Part shown: in pieces, positions 57,448-64,000 of the stretch
Position numbering within the stretch: the stretch's first letter is position 1
How the letters are laid out: every line of letters begins with the position of its first letter
Origin: Marinilabiliaceae bacterium ANBcel2
GTDB taxonomy: Bacteria; Bacteroidota; Bacteroidia; Bacteroidales; Marinilabiliaceae
Reading direction: 5' to 3'
DNA: 64,000 nucleotides
Assembly: GCA_029688995.1 (NCBI GenBank)
Contig: JARULA010000001.1
Span: forward strand, 496,001 to 560,000
Notes under the pieces: generated by a model
What the model was told of the DNA's origin: nothing
The model's input: the letters and a program-made list of their open reading frames with translations, nothing else
The model's database searches: none
Translations under genes and position numbers: made by a program

Positions 57448-57556
57448 ACAATTTAAAACCCCTTTTTATTATACTAAATCAAAAATAAAAAGCGTTATCG
57501 ATTAAAGTATTAACAAAAAAAGTGTTATTCAATCTGTTTTGATATAACCTTTTTAT

Positions 57557-57564
57557 TATTTTTG
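57557..57564 (+). promoter_or_regulatory. -7 element of gldJ
   Basis: TATTTTTG fits TAnnTTTG; a TTTTG lies only 15 bases ahead. The leader to the ATG at 57629 is about 58 bases. Confidence 0.45.
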
Positions 57565-57628
57565 CAGTATAAAGCTATTAGAAAAGAGTTATAAACAAGA
57601 TTAAAAATCACAACTCAAGAATATAACT

Positions 57629-59110
57629 ATGAGATTTAAAATCAGTTCATTACTAACCGTTATTGTTACCGCAATGATTCTTGTATCATGCGGCAGGGGC
57701 AGGGATGTTTCTTCCACAACCGGATGGGCATATAACAATCCTGACTATGGTGGATTTGAAAGACGCGCACAAATTGAGCAGGAAACAGGCCCCGGATTAG
57801 TTTTTATTGAAGGTGGAACATTTATCATGGGACAGGTTGATGAAGATGTTATGCGTGATTGGAACAATGTTCCCAGAAGGGTTACAGTTACGTCATTTTA
57901 TATGGATGAGACTGAGGTAAAAAACATTGATTATCGGGAATATCTATATTGGCTGGACAGAGTCTTTGTTGATTACCCCGAAGTTCACGAGAGAGCTTTG
58001 CCCGATACTTTAGTATGGCGTCGTCCTTTAGCATACAATGAGCCTTTGGTAGAAAACTATTTTCGCCATCCCGCTTACAATGACTATCCTGTAGTTGGAG
58101 TGAACTGGTTACAGGCAAATGATTATGCTGCATGGCGTACCGACAGGGTTAATGAGATGATCCTAATAGAGGAGGGAATTATTGAACTGGATGTTAATCA
58201 ACAAAACGAAAACAACTTTAATACCGAAGCATACCTGTTAGGACAATATGAAGGAATTGAAGGAGGTAATCCTCTTGAAGATATGGATCCAAACAGAGAC
58301 ACAAGACGGGTTAGGCCTGATGACGGACTGCTTTTGCCTCGCTATCGCCTTCCAACCGAAGCTGAGTGGGAATATGCAGCTTTGGGGTTAATAGGAAACT
58401 CTTATGAAGAGCGCTTAACAAATCGCAGAATATATCCATGGGACGGGCATATTGTTCGTAATGCCGATAGAAAAAACAGAGGTGAGATGATGGCTAATTT
58501 TGTACGCGGCAGAGGCGATTATATGGGTATGGCAGGCTCTCTCAATGATGGAGGAGATATTACCGTTCCCGTTGACTCATACTGGCCAAATGATTATGGA
58601 CTATACTGCATGGCAGGAAATGTAAATGAGTGGGTTGCTGATGTATATCGTCCAATGTCGCATCAGGATGTTGATGAATTTAGCCCGTTTCGCGGTAATA
58701 TTTTTGAAACAAAAGAGCTTGATGAAGAAGGCCATGTAGTTGAAAAAGATGAACTTGGCAGAATAAGGTACAGAGAGGAAGATGAAGAGGATATTCAGGA
58801 CAGATATAACTATCGTGCAGCAGATAACCGTAATTTTAGAGATGGAGATCCAATAACCAATATAGCCGACGGTGATGATTGGACCGACATTGATGCAAGC
58901 ACCGAATCAATGTACAACGCAGATGACACTTCTCCTCTGGGAAGCAGAATTTCGGATCGCGCCAGAGTTTACAAAGGTGGAGGATGGAGAGATCGCGCAT
59001 ATTGGTTAAGCCCGGGAACAAGAAGATATCTTGATGAAAGAGAGGCAAGAGACGATCTTGGTTTCCGTTGTGCGATGACAAGAGTTGGCCCCCCATCGCG
59101 AAGAAATTAA
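57629..59110 (+). CDS. gldJ: Gliding/secretion lipoprotein GldJ
   Basis: 493 residues: lipoprotein signal ending LVSC (Cys21), followed by GRGRD with no acidic export signal, so it likely stays on the periplasmic face. The rest is a formylglycine-generating-enzyme-like fold (FIEGGTFIMG, VVGVNWLQANDYAAW, RLPTEAEWEYAALG, GNVNEWVADVYRP, GGGWRDRAYWL, DDLGFRCAM). The WRRPLAYNEPLVENYFRHPA stretch and length point to GldJ rather than GldK/PorK or a real sulfatase activator. GldJ supports gliding and stabilises GldK in Flavobacterium. It is divergent from porU, an adjacency known elsewhere, and is closed by its own terminator. Confidence 0.88.
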   Translation: MRFKISSLLTVIVTAMILVSCGRGRDVSSTTGWAYNNPDYGGFERRAQIEQETGPGLVFIEGGTFIMGQVDEDVMRDWNNVPRRVTVTSFYMDETEVKNIDYREYLYWLDRVFVDYPEVHERALPDTLVWRRPLAYNEPLVENYFRHPAYNDYPVVGVNWLQANDYAAWRTDRVNEMILIEEGIIELDVNQQNENNFNTEAYLLGQYEGIEGGNPLEDMDPNRDTRRVRPDDGLLLPRYRLPTEAEWEYAALGLIGNSYEERLTNRRIYPWDGHIVRNADRKNRGEMMANFVRGRGDYMGMAGSLNDGGDITVPVDSYWPNDYGLYCMAGNVNEWVADVYRPMSHQDVDEFSPFRGNIFETKELDEEGHVVEKDELGRIRYREEDEEDIQDRYNYRAADNRNFRDGDPITNIADGDDWTDIDASTESMYNADDTSPLGSRISDRARVYKGGGWRDRAYWLSPGTRRYLDEREARDDLGFRCAMTRVGPPSRRN

Positions 59111-59133
59111 AAAAAACAGATTAATAATTATAT

Positions 59134-59162
59134 AAGGCCGATTAAAAAATCGGCCTTTTTTT
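59134..59162 (+). terminator. Terminator of gldJ
   Basis: AAGGCCGATT and AATCGGCCTT form a 10-base stem with a 4-base A loop, followed by a T-run. It lies 24 bases after the gldJ stop. Confidence 0.9.
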
Positions 59163-59209
59163 ATTCCTGTTATATTAATATATATAGAATATAACTTACC
59201 AAAATAATA

Positions 59210-60517
59210 ATGGATATCAACGAGCTTTATAATCTCTATCTAAAAAAGAAGAGTGTTACCACCGACAGTAGAATTTGCAATAATGGTGATATATACTTTG
59301 CCCTTAAAGGAGAAAACTTCGATGGCAATAACTATGCAGAGGATGCTATAAATAAAGGATGTAGCTATGCAGTTGTTGACAACCCCGAATTAAAGAACAA
59401 AAGCTCTTTTATCTATGTTAAAAACTCTCTTAAAACCCTTCAGAATCTTGCCTTATATCACCGAAAACAGTTTAAAGGAAAGTTAATAGGAATTACCGGT
59501 ACCAATGGAAAAACTACTACAAAAGAGTTAATGGCAACACTACTCTCACAACAATATAAGACCCATTTTACACAGGGAAATCTAAATAATCATATAGGGG
59601 TTCCGTTAACCCTATTAAATACTCCACCTGAAACAGAAATTACAATTATAGAGATGGGAGCTAATCATAGTGGAGAGATAGCTCACCTTTGCAAAATTGC
59701 AGATCCCGACATAGGTTTAATAACCAACATAGGGAAAGCTCATATCGAAGGATTTAAATCGTTAAAAGGAGTAAAAAAAGCTAAAAAAGAGCTATACGAT
59801 TATATAGCAGATAAGAGGGGAGAGATTATAGTAAACAGTGATAATAATGAGCTCATCTCGATGATCCAGTTAAAGAGGGTTAAAGTATATACATACGGAA
59901 AATCAGCGGATGCATCAATAACTTTTAAAAATAACACTGCATCACCTCTCCTCTCATTTGAATGGAGAAAAAAGAGCGACAAAAAATGGCAAAAGGTTAA
60001 CATGCAGGTAACGGGATTATATAATACCGAAAATGCATTAGCAGCAGCTTGTACAGGCTCACTTTTTAACATCGACAGCAACTCTATCTCAAAATCTCTG
60101 GAAAGCTATCAACCACAAAATAACCGATCACAGGTAATAAAAAAAGGCAGCAATACTATTATTATGGATGCTTACAATGCCAATCCCACAAGTATGGAGT
60201 TAGCTCTGGAAAACTTAAAAAAAACAGAATTTGAACACAAAGTTGTAATTATAGGTGAGATGAACGAGCTTGGTAGTGAAAGTAATTATGAGCATAAAAA
60301 ACTACTGCTCAAAATAGCAGAACTAAACATTGAGAGAGGTTACTTTACAGGAGAAAAGTTCACTTCTTTTTTTCCGTTAAAGGAGAAAAACTTTTATCAT
60401 TTTAAAAAGACCTCGCTTTTAAAAGAGCATCTTATAAATAATCCACTAAAAAACAGTTTAATATTAATAAAAGGTTCCAGATCAAACATGTTAGAATCAC
60501 TCCTTGATATAATTTAA
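59210..60517 (+). CDS. murF: UDP-MurNAc-tripeptide:D-Ala-D-Ala ligase (stand-alone MurF)
   Basis: 435 residues. The ATP loop GITGTNGKTTTKELMATLL, the EMGANHSGEIAHLCKIADPD segment, IGKAHIEGF and MDAYNANPTSMELAL are all as in functional MurF. It adds D-Ala-D-Ala to the peptidoglycan precursor in the cytosol. It is a second MurF beside the MurF-Alr fusion at 14.2-16.6 kb, and its sequence is closer to the common MurF form. Its last 21 bases overlap the end of the convergent glycosyltransferase gene. Confidence 0.95.
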   Translation: MDINELYNLYLKKKSVTTDSRICNNGDIYFALKGENFDGNNYAEDAINKGCSYAVVDNPELKNKSSFIYVKNSLKTLQNLALYHRKQFKGKLIGITGTNGKTTTKELMATLLSQQYKTHFTQGNLNNHIGVPLTLLNTPPETEITIIEMGANHSGEIAHLCKIADPDIGLITNIGKAHIEGFKSLKGVKKAKKELYDYIADKRGEIIVNSDNNELISMIQLKRVKVYTYGKSADASITFKNNTASPLLSFEWRKKSDKKWQKVNMQVTGLYNTENALAAACTGSLFNIDSNSISKSLESYQPQNNRSQVIKKGSNTIIMDAYNANPTSMELALENLKKTEFEHKVVIIGEMNELGSESNYEHKKLLLKIAELNIERGYFTGEKFTSFFPLKEKNFYHFKKTSLLKEHLINNPLKNSLILIKGSRSNMLESLLDII

Positions 60518-61534
60518 CTGAGAAAACTTACGCTTACTTTTAATAAAGTAGTCAAATACAATAGACTTTTTATAGATAAGGCGATCATGGCCTGTATGTC
60601 TAACATACCTAAGGTTACTCTTCCGTTTTTCACAAAGAGAAGGTAATCTTTTTATAAAATCCCTATGGGCTTTAAAAATGGCAGCAAAACTTTTAAATCG
60701 ACCTTTAAACAGAAACATAAAGCCGGCAGCATAATCAAGAGCAAAACGTATTAAAAGTGTTGCAGGTAACAGATTAAAACGACTGTTCTTTACCAGTAAA
60801 TAGAGGTTGTTTCTAAAATTGAGGTATATCTTGCGATTATTATTATAATTAAGAGTTCCACCCCCTAAATGGTAAACAGTGCTTTCCGGTTCATGCCATA
60901 TGGAATACCCCCTGTTTCTTACTCGCCAACACCAATCAATCTCTTCCATATGAGCAAAAAAATCCTTATCAAGTGCGCCACTATCAACAAAAAGCTCTCT
61001 ATCAACCAAAAGTGCAGCACCACTGCCCCACATCACTTCAACAGGATTACTGTACATACCATCATCTTGTTCCAACGTATCAAAAATACGTCCTCTGCAA
61101 AAAGGATAACCAAACAAATCTATATACCCACCAGCAGCACCGGCATACTCAAACTTTTCAGGGTTGTTATAATCTTTAATGGATGGAACAACGGCAGCGC
61201 AATCAGGAGTTTCTTTAATGCGTCGTAATAAAGGTGCTATCCAATTTTCTCCAGGAGCTACATCTGAATTTAACAACAACACAAATTGAGAATCTACCAT
61301 TGAGATCGCCCTGTTATACCCTTCAGCAAACCCAAAATTAAATCCCAACTCCAAAACCTTTATTTGTGGATGATTCTCTTTAACCCATAGAACCGAATCA
61401 TCATCGGAGCCGTTATCTGCCACTACAATCTCAACTCCTTTATCACGGGAATTAAGCCAAACCAAGGGTAAAAACTTTTCAAGAAGCGATCGGGTATTCC
61501 AATTTAAGATGATTACAGATAAGTGACTCTTCAT
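60497..61534 (-). CDS. Family 2 glycosyltransferase (rhamnosyl-type)
   Basis: About 345 residues from ATG 61534 (MKSHLSVIILNWNTRSLLEKF), which lies 10 bases after the acyltransferase stop; a longer frame to 61639 overlaps that gene. GT-A motifs: VVADNGSDDDSV, LLLNSDVAPGENW (metal-binding region), HMEEIDWCWRVRNRGY (catalytic acid and ED motif). These mark GT2 enzymes of the rhamnosyltransferase/WbbL type that build surface polysaccharide or O-antigen. The next gene is the lipid A-type acyltransferase, in line with a lipopolysaccharide role. Confidence 0.88.
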   Translation of the reverse strand: MKSHLSVIILNWNTRSLLEKFLPLVWLNSRDKGVEIVVADNGSDDDSVLWVKENHPQIKVLELGFNFGFAEGYNRAISMVDSQFVLLLNSDVAPGENWIAPLLRRIKETPDCAAVVPSIKDYNNPEKFEYAGAAGGYIDLFGYPFCRGRIFDTLEQDDGMYSNPVEVMWGSGAALLVDRELFVDSGALDKDFFAHMEEIDWCWRVRNRGYSIWHEPESTVYHLGGGTLNYNNNRKIYLNFRNNLYLLVKNSRFNLLPATLLIRFALDYAAGFMFLFKGRFKSFAAIFKAHRDFIKRLPSLCEKRKSNLRYVRHTGHDRLIYKKSIVFDYFIKSKRKFSQLNYIKE

Positions 61535-61544
61535 ATTATGTGAT

Positions 61545-62447
61545 TCAATTACCCTTTTTTGAATTATATAAATGTTGATATTTCCACCGGCGGTGAGACC
61601 ATAACCAAAAGCGGGGATCTTCATTAATTTGCTCTTCAAGTTGTCTTACGCACCACTCTGTAATATCCCCTTCAGGAGCTTTTGAAGGATCCCTGGGATA
61701 AGGAACTAATTTAAGAGAGTAACGCCCCCGTGTCACCTTTCTAATTTTCCAGAAAAAAAGATCTGTTCCAGAGATTCGAGATAGTTTTTCGGGTCCGGTA
61801 ATCACAGGAGTCCTTTGATTTAAAAAAGTTGTCCAATAATCAAGTTCATTTCTGCCCGGACTTTGATCGGCAATCAATCCCAGCACAAACCTCTTATTAT
61901 CCCTTTTATATTTTATTATAGTGCGTACTGTATTTTTTTTGGGAATATTATCCGATCCAAAAACAGATCTCAAATTAAGCATATAGCGATCAAAATATCT
62001 ATTCTTAAGAGGTCGATAAACAGAGAGTCCTTTTGCCTCCGGAAGCTTTAAAGCTACTGAAGGTATCCACTCCCAATTACCATAATGGCCCAAAAAAGCA
62101 ATTGCATCTCTTCCCTGATTAATAGAGTTTTTTAACAGCTCCAAATTTTCTACTTCAACTCTTTGAGAGATCTTTTTAGGCGATTTATTATGAAGAGCTA
62201 TGGTCTCAACAAAGACATCACACAAATGCCGGTAAAACTGATAACGTATTTTATCTCTCCATCGTCGATCCTTTAATGGATAGGCTTTTTTAAGATTTGA
62301 AGAGATCACTTTTTTTCGATATCCAAACAGCAACATAAACAAATAGAAAAAATCAGAGAGCCTATATAAAAGAAAGAAAGGCAGAAAACTAACACCCCAT
62401 AAAAGAGGGTAAATAGTATAAAATCCAACAGCAGTAGCAATACTCAT
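61545..62447 (-). CDS. Lipid A biosynthesis-type acyltransferase (LpxL/HtrB family)
   Basis: 300 residues. An N-terminal membrane segment (TIYPLLWGVSFLPFFLLYRL), then the acyltransferase core with the HX4E catalytic motif in FLGHYGNWEW and GLIADQSPGRNELDYW. It adds a secondary acyl chain to lipid A on the inner face of the inner membrane. It lies 101 bases after mtaB on the same strand, and the glycosyltransferase starts 10 bases later, suggesting an envelope-building transcript. Confidence 0.9.
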   Translation of the reverse strand: MSIATAVGFYTIYPLLWGVSFLPFFLLYRLSDFFYLFMLLFGYRKKVISSNLKKAYPLKDRRWRDKIRYQFYRHLCDVFVETIALHNKSPKKISQRVEVENLELLKNSINQGRDAIAFLGHYGNWEWIPSVALKLPEAKGLSVYRPLKNRYFDRYMLNLRSVFGSDNIPKKNTVRTIIKYKRDNKRFVLGLIADQSPGRNELDYWTTFLNQRTPVITGPEKLSRISGTDLFFWKIRKVTRGRYSLKLVPYPRDPSKAPEGDITEWCVRQLEEQINEDPRFWLWSHRRWKYQHLYNSKKGN

Positions 62448-62548
62448 AAAGTTATAAAATTATTTTTTTTCTAATAAACGGGAGGTTGTTTTAATAATAT
62501 CAAAAAAGGTATAATTTCTAAAGCTATTATCTCCTTGTTAAAGGCTCT

Positions 62549-63871
62549 CTATTTACTGTGAGCAACTTCCCCATAAAAATAGTTATCTCTGTTACACTCT
62601 CCCAATTTAATCGGCACAATATTATTGGCAAACTCTTCACAATAAGAGTGGGCAACTTTTAAGTAATTAGGTGTATATCCTGTTATCATTCCATCAGAGG
62701 AGTGCCCCTCAAATAGAACTTTAGCAACAGCCCCCTTAAACATATTATAAAAAAGCTCCTTCTTTTTATCGGATAGTTGATGCAAAATATCACTTCGTCT
62801 TTTTCGCTCAATGTGAGGCACATTATCTTTTATCTCAAGAGCTTTGGTCCCCGGTCGTTCCGAATAGGTGAAGACATGAAGCTCCGACACCTCAGAATTT
62901 TCAAGCAACCTTACACTATCCTGAAAATCTTTTAAGGTTTCACCTCTAACTCCTGCTATTACATCTACACCAATAAAAGCATCAGGCAAAAGCTTTCGAA
63001 TTGTATCTATTCTTTTTTTAAACAGGTGAGTATCATACTTTCGTCGCATCAGTTTTAAAACATTATCTGAACCGGCCTGTAAAGGGATATGAAAATGTGG
63101 CATAAACCTTTTGGAGGAGGCAACAAACCTTATAATATCCTCTGATAAAAGATCAGGTTCAACCGATGAGATTCTAAACCTCTGAACCTCTTCAACATCA
63201 TCGAGAGCTTTCAACAAATCTAAAAAAGAGTCTCCAGTGCTCTTTCCAAAATCACCAATATTTACTCCTGTTAAAATAATCTCTTTAGCTCCTTTTAAAG
63301 CTGCCTCACGAGCGCTGTTAACACTTTCGGTTATTGTCGCATTACGACTTTTACCACGTGCAAAAGGAATTGTACAGTAAGAACAATAATAATCACAACC
63401 ATCCTGAACCTTCAAAAATGTTCTGGTTCGGTCACCTGATGAAAAAGATGGACGAAACTGATCTACCTTATTAATTTTTGCAACATGCACCCGGCCATTC
63501 TGCTTTTTCTCTGTTGTTGATAAATATTGGGCAATATCAAACTTCTCGTTGCTTCCCAAAACCAAATCAACCCCCTCGATTTCGAGAATAGCGTGTGGTT
63601 TTAGCTGAGCAAAACAACCGGTGACAACAACAAAAGCTTCAGGATTTGTTAGCAAAGCCTTTTTTATTACCCTTCTACACTTCTTCTCGGCAGTTCCTGT
63701 AACCGAACAGGTATTTATAACATAAATCCCTGCCTTTTGGCCAAAAGGAATACGTTTAAAACCGGCATTTTCAATACTTCGGGCCATAGTTGAAGTCTCA
63801 CTAAAATTGAGTTTACAACCCAAAGTATAAAATGCAACTGTTCGGTTTTGAAACCGGGTTTTATCAATCAT
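62549..63871 (-). CDS. mtaB: tRNA ms2t6A37 methylthiotransferase MtaB
   Basis: 440 residues. MTTase domain Cys19, Cys55 and Cys86 bind one iron-sulfur cluster (TLGCKLNFSE, INTCSVTG, VVTGCFAQ). The radical-SAM motif is CDYYCSYC at 159-166 (Cys159, Cys163, Cys166). A short C-terminal TRAM-like tail follows. The enzyme thiomethylates t6A37 of tRNAs reading ANN codons. The Cys and TLGCKLN wording separates it from MiaB and RimO. It has its own promoter. Confidence 0.94.
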   Translation of the reverse strand: MIDKTRFQNRTVAFYTLGCKLNFSETSTMARSIENAGFKRIPFGQKAGIYVINTCSVTGTAEKKCRRVIKKALLTNPEAFVVVTGCFAQLKPHAILEIEGVDLVLGSNEKFDIAQYLSTTEKKQNGRVHVAKINKVDQFRPSFSSGDRTRTFLKVQDGCDYYCSYCTIPFARGKSRNATITESVNSAREAALKGAKEIILTGVNIGDFGKSTGDSFLDLLKALDDVEEVQRFRISSVEPDLLSEDIIRFVASSKRFMPHFHIPLQAGSDNVLKLMRRKYDTHLFKKRIDTIRKLLPDAFIGVDVIAGVRGETLKDFQDSVRLLENSEVSELHVFTYSERPGTKALEIKDNVPHIERKRRSDILHQLSDKKKELFYNMFKGAVAKVLFEGHSSDGMITGYTPNYLKVAHSYCEEFANNIVPIKLGECNRDNYFYGEVAHSK

Positions 63872-63901
63872 TGCTCTCTTTTATTATCAATTTTAATGGA
63901 G

Positions 63902-63909
63902 CAAAGATA
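63902..63909 (-). promoter_or_regulatory. -7 element of mtaB
   Basis: Minus strand TATCTTTG fits TAnnTTTG, about 30 bases before the mtaB ATG and just after the stop of the upstream partial gene. Confidence 0.45.
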
Positions 63910-63928
63910 CAAAAATTATAAGTGCCAC

Positions 63929-64000
63929 TTACAGCAAATCTGAAGCGAGTTCAGCAAGATAACTGCGCTCTCCCTTAACAAGATTAACATGAGCAAAAAT
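63929..64000 (-). CDS. C-terminal end of a probable PhoH/PIN-type ATPase (partial)
   Basis: Only 23 residues and a stop are inside the window: IFAHVNLVKGERSYLAELA and then SDLL. The KGERSxLAELAxxLL ending is what I recall at the C-terminus of PhoH-type ATPases that carry an N-terminal PIN domain (YlaK/PhoH2 group). The rest lies beyond the right edge, so the call is tentative. Confidence 0.4.
   Translation of the reverse strand: MFAHVNLVKGERSYLAELASDLL

Noticed and set aside
57629-59110. Sulfatase-modifying (formylglycine-generating) enzyme
   Set aside because: The fold is shared, but the lipoprotein signal, the GldJ-type insert and the position beside porU fit GldJ better, and no sulfatase gene is nearby.

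Overview
The window is about 64 kb of low-GC, AT-rich bacterial chromosome from a member of the Bacteroidota, most likely the Bacteroidales/Marinilabiliales side. The evidence is a SusC/SusD pair, type IX secretion and gliding genes (PorU, PorV, GldJ, GldB), a MurF-alanine racemase fusion, type III glutamine synthetase, and many promoters of the Bacteroidota form TTTG-N19-TAnnTTTG. No phage, insertion sequence, CRISPR array or rRNA was seen. The genus cannot be fixed from sequence alone.

Layout. 1-8.9 kb (minus): a SusC-SusD outer-membrane uptake locus with two further lipoproteins, ending in a phosphodiester glycosidase cut by the window edge. 9.2-14.1 kb: 5-formyl-THF cyclo-ligase and gldB (minus), then a beta-barrel protein, nadE and a Crp/Fnr regulator (plus). 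14.2-22.5 kb: the MurF-Alr fusion (minus), a plus-strand run (charged hypothetical, rsmI, coiled-coil lipoprotein, HAD hydrolase), dnaB (minus) and ispE (plus). 22.48-22.57 kb holds a decayed fragment of a second dnaB. 22.6-32.0 kb (minus): a propeller-sensor histidine kinase, asnS, a biotin carrier with its carboxyltransferase, an LptF/G permease and tgt. 32.1-38.6 kb (plus): glycosyltransferase, ECF sigma factor, rsmG, rpmH, a PASTA protein, an RluD-type pseudouridine synthase, ddl and tpx. 38.6-49.3 kb: amino-acid permease, U32 peptidase, glutamine synthetase III, M20 dipeptidase, a small Cys-rich lipoprotein, a YebC-family protein, a DUF3109 protein and gpmI. 49.4-49.7 kb: two identical tRNA-Phe genes. 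49.8-52.3 kb: M16 protease, O-methyltransferase, ispF. 52.3-59.1 kb: porV and porU, divergent from gldJ. 59.2-64 kb: stand-alone murF, a glycosyltransferase, a lipid A-type acyltransferase, mtaB and the tail of a probable PhoH-type gene.

How the genes work together. Most of the window is housekeeping: peptidoglycan precursors (two MurF modules, Alr, Ddl), isoprenoids (IspE, IspF), tRNA/rRNA modification (Tgt, MtaB, RsmI, RsmG, RluD-type) and envelope building (LptF/G, acyltransferase). PorU/PorV form the cell-surface attachment step of type IX secretion, with GldJ and GldB as motility or secretion lipoproteins. The accessory part is the uptake locus at 1-9 kb, which by content looks built for a glycan containing phosphodiester-linked sugars; this is inference.

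No clearly new multi-gene system stands out. The most useful unexplained signals are the dnaB remnant, the phosphodiester glycosidase uptake locus, a Tgt lacking the usual zinc cysteines, and two palindromes placed at promoters.
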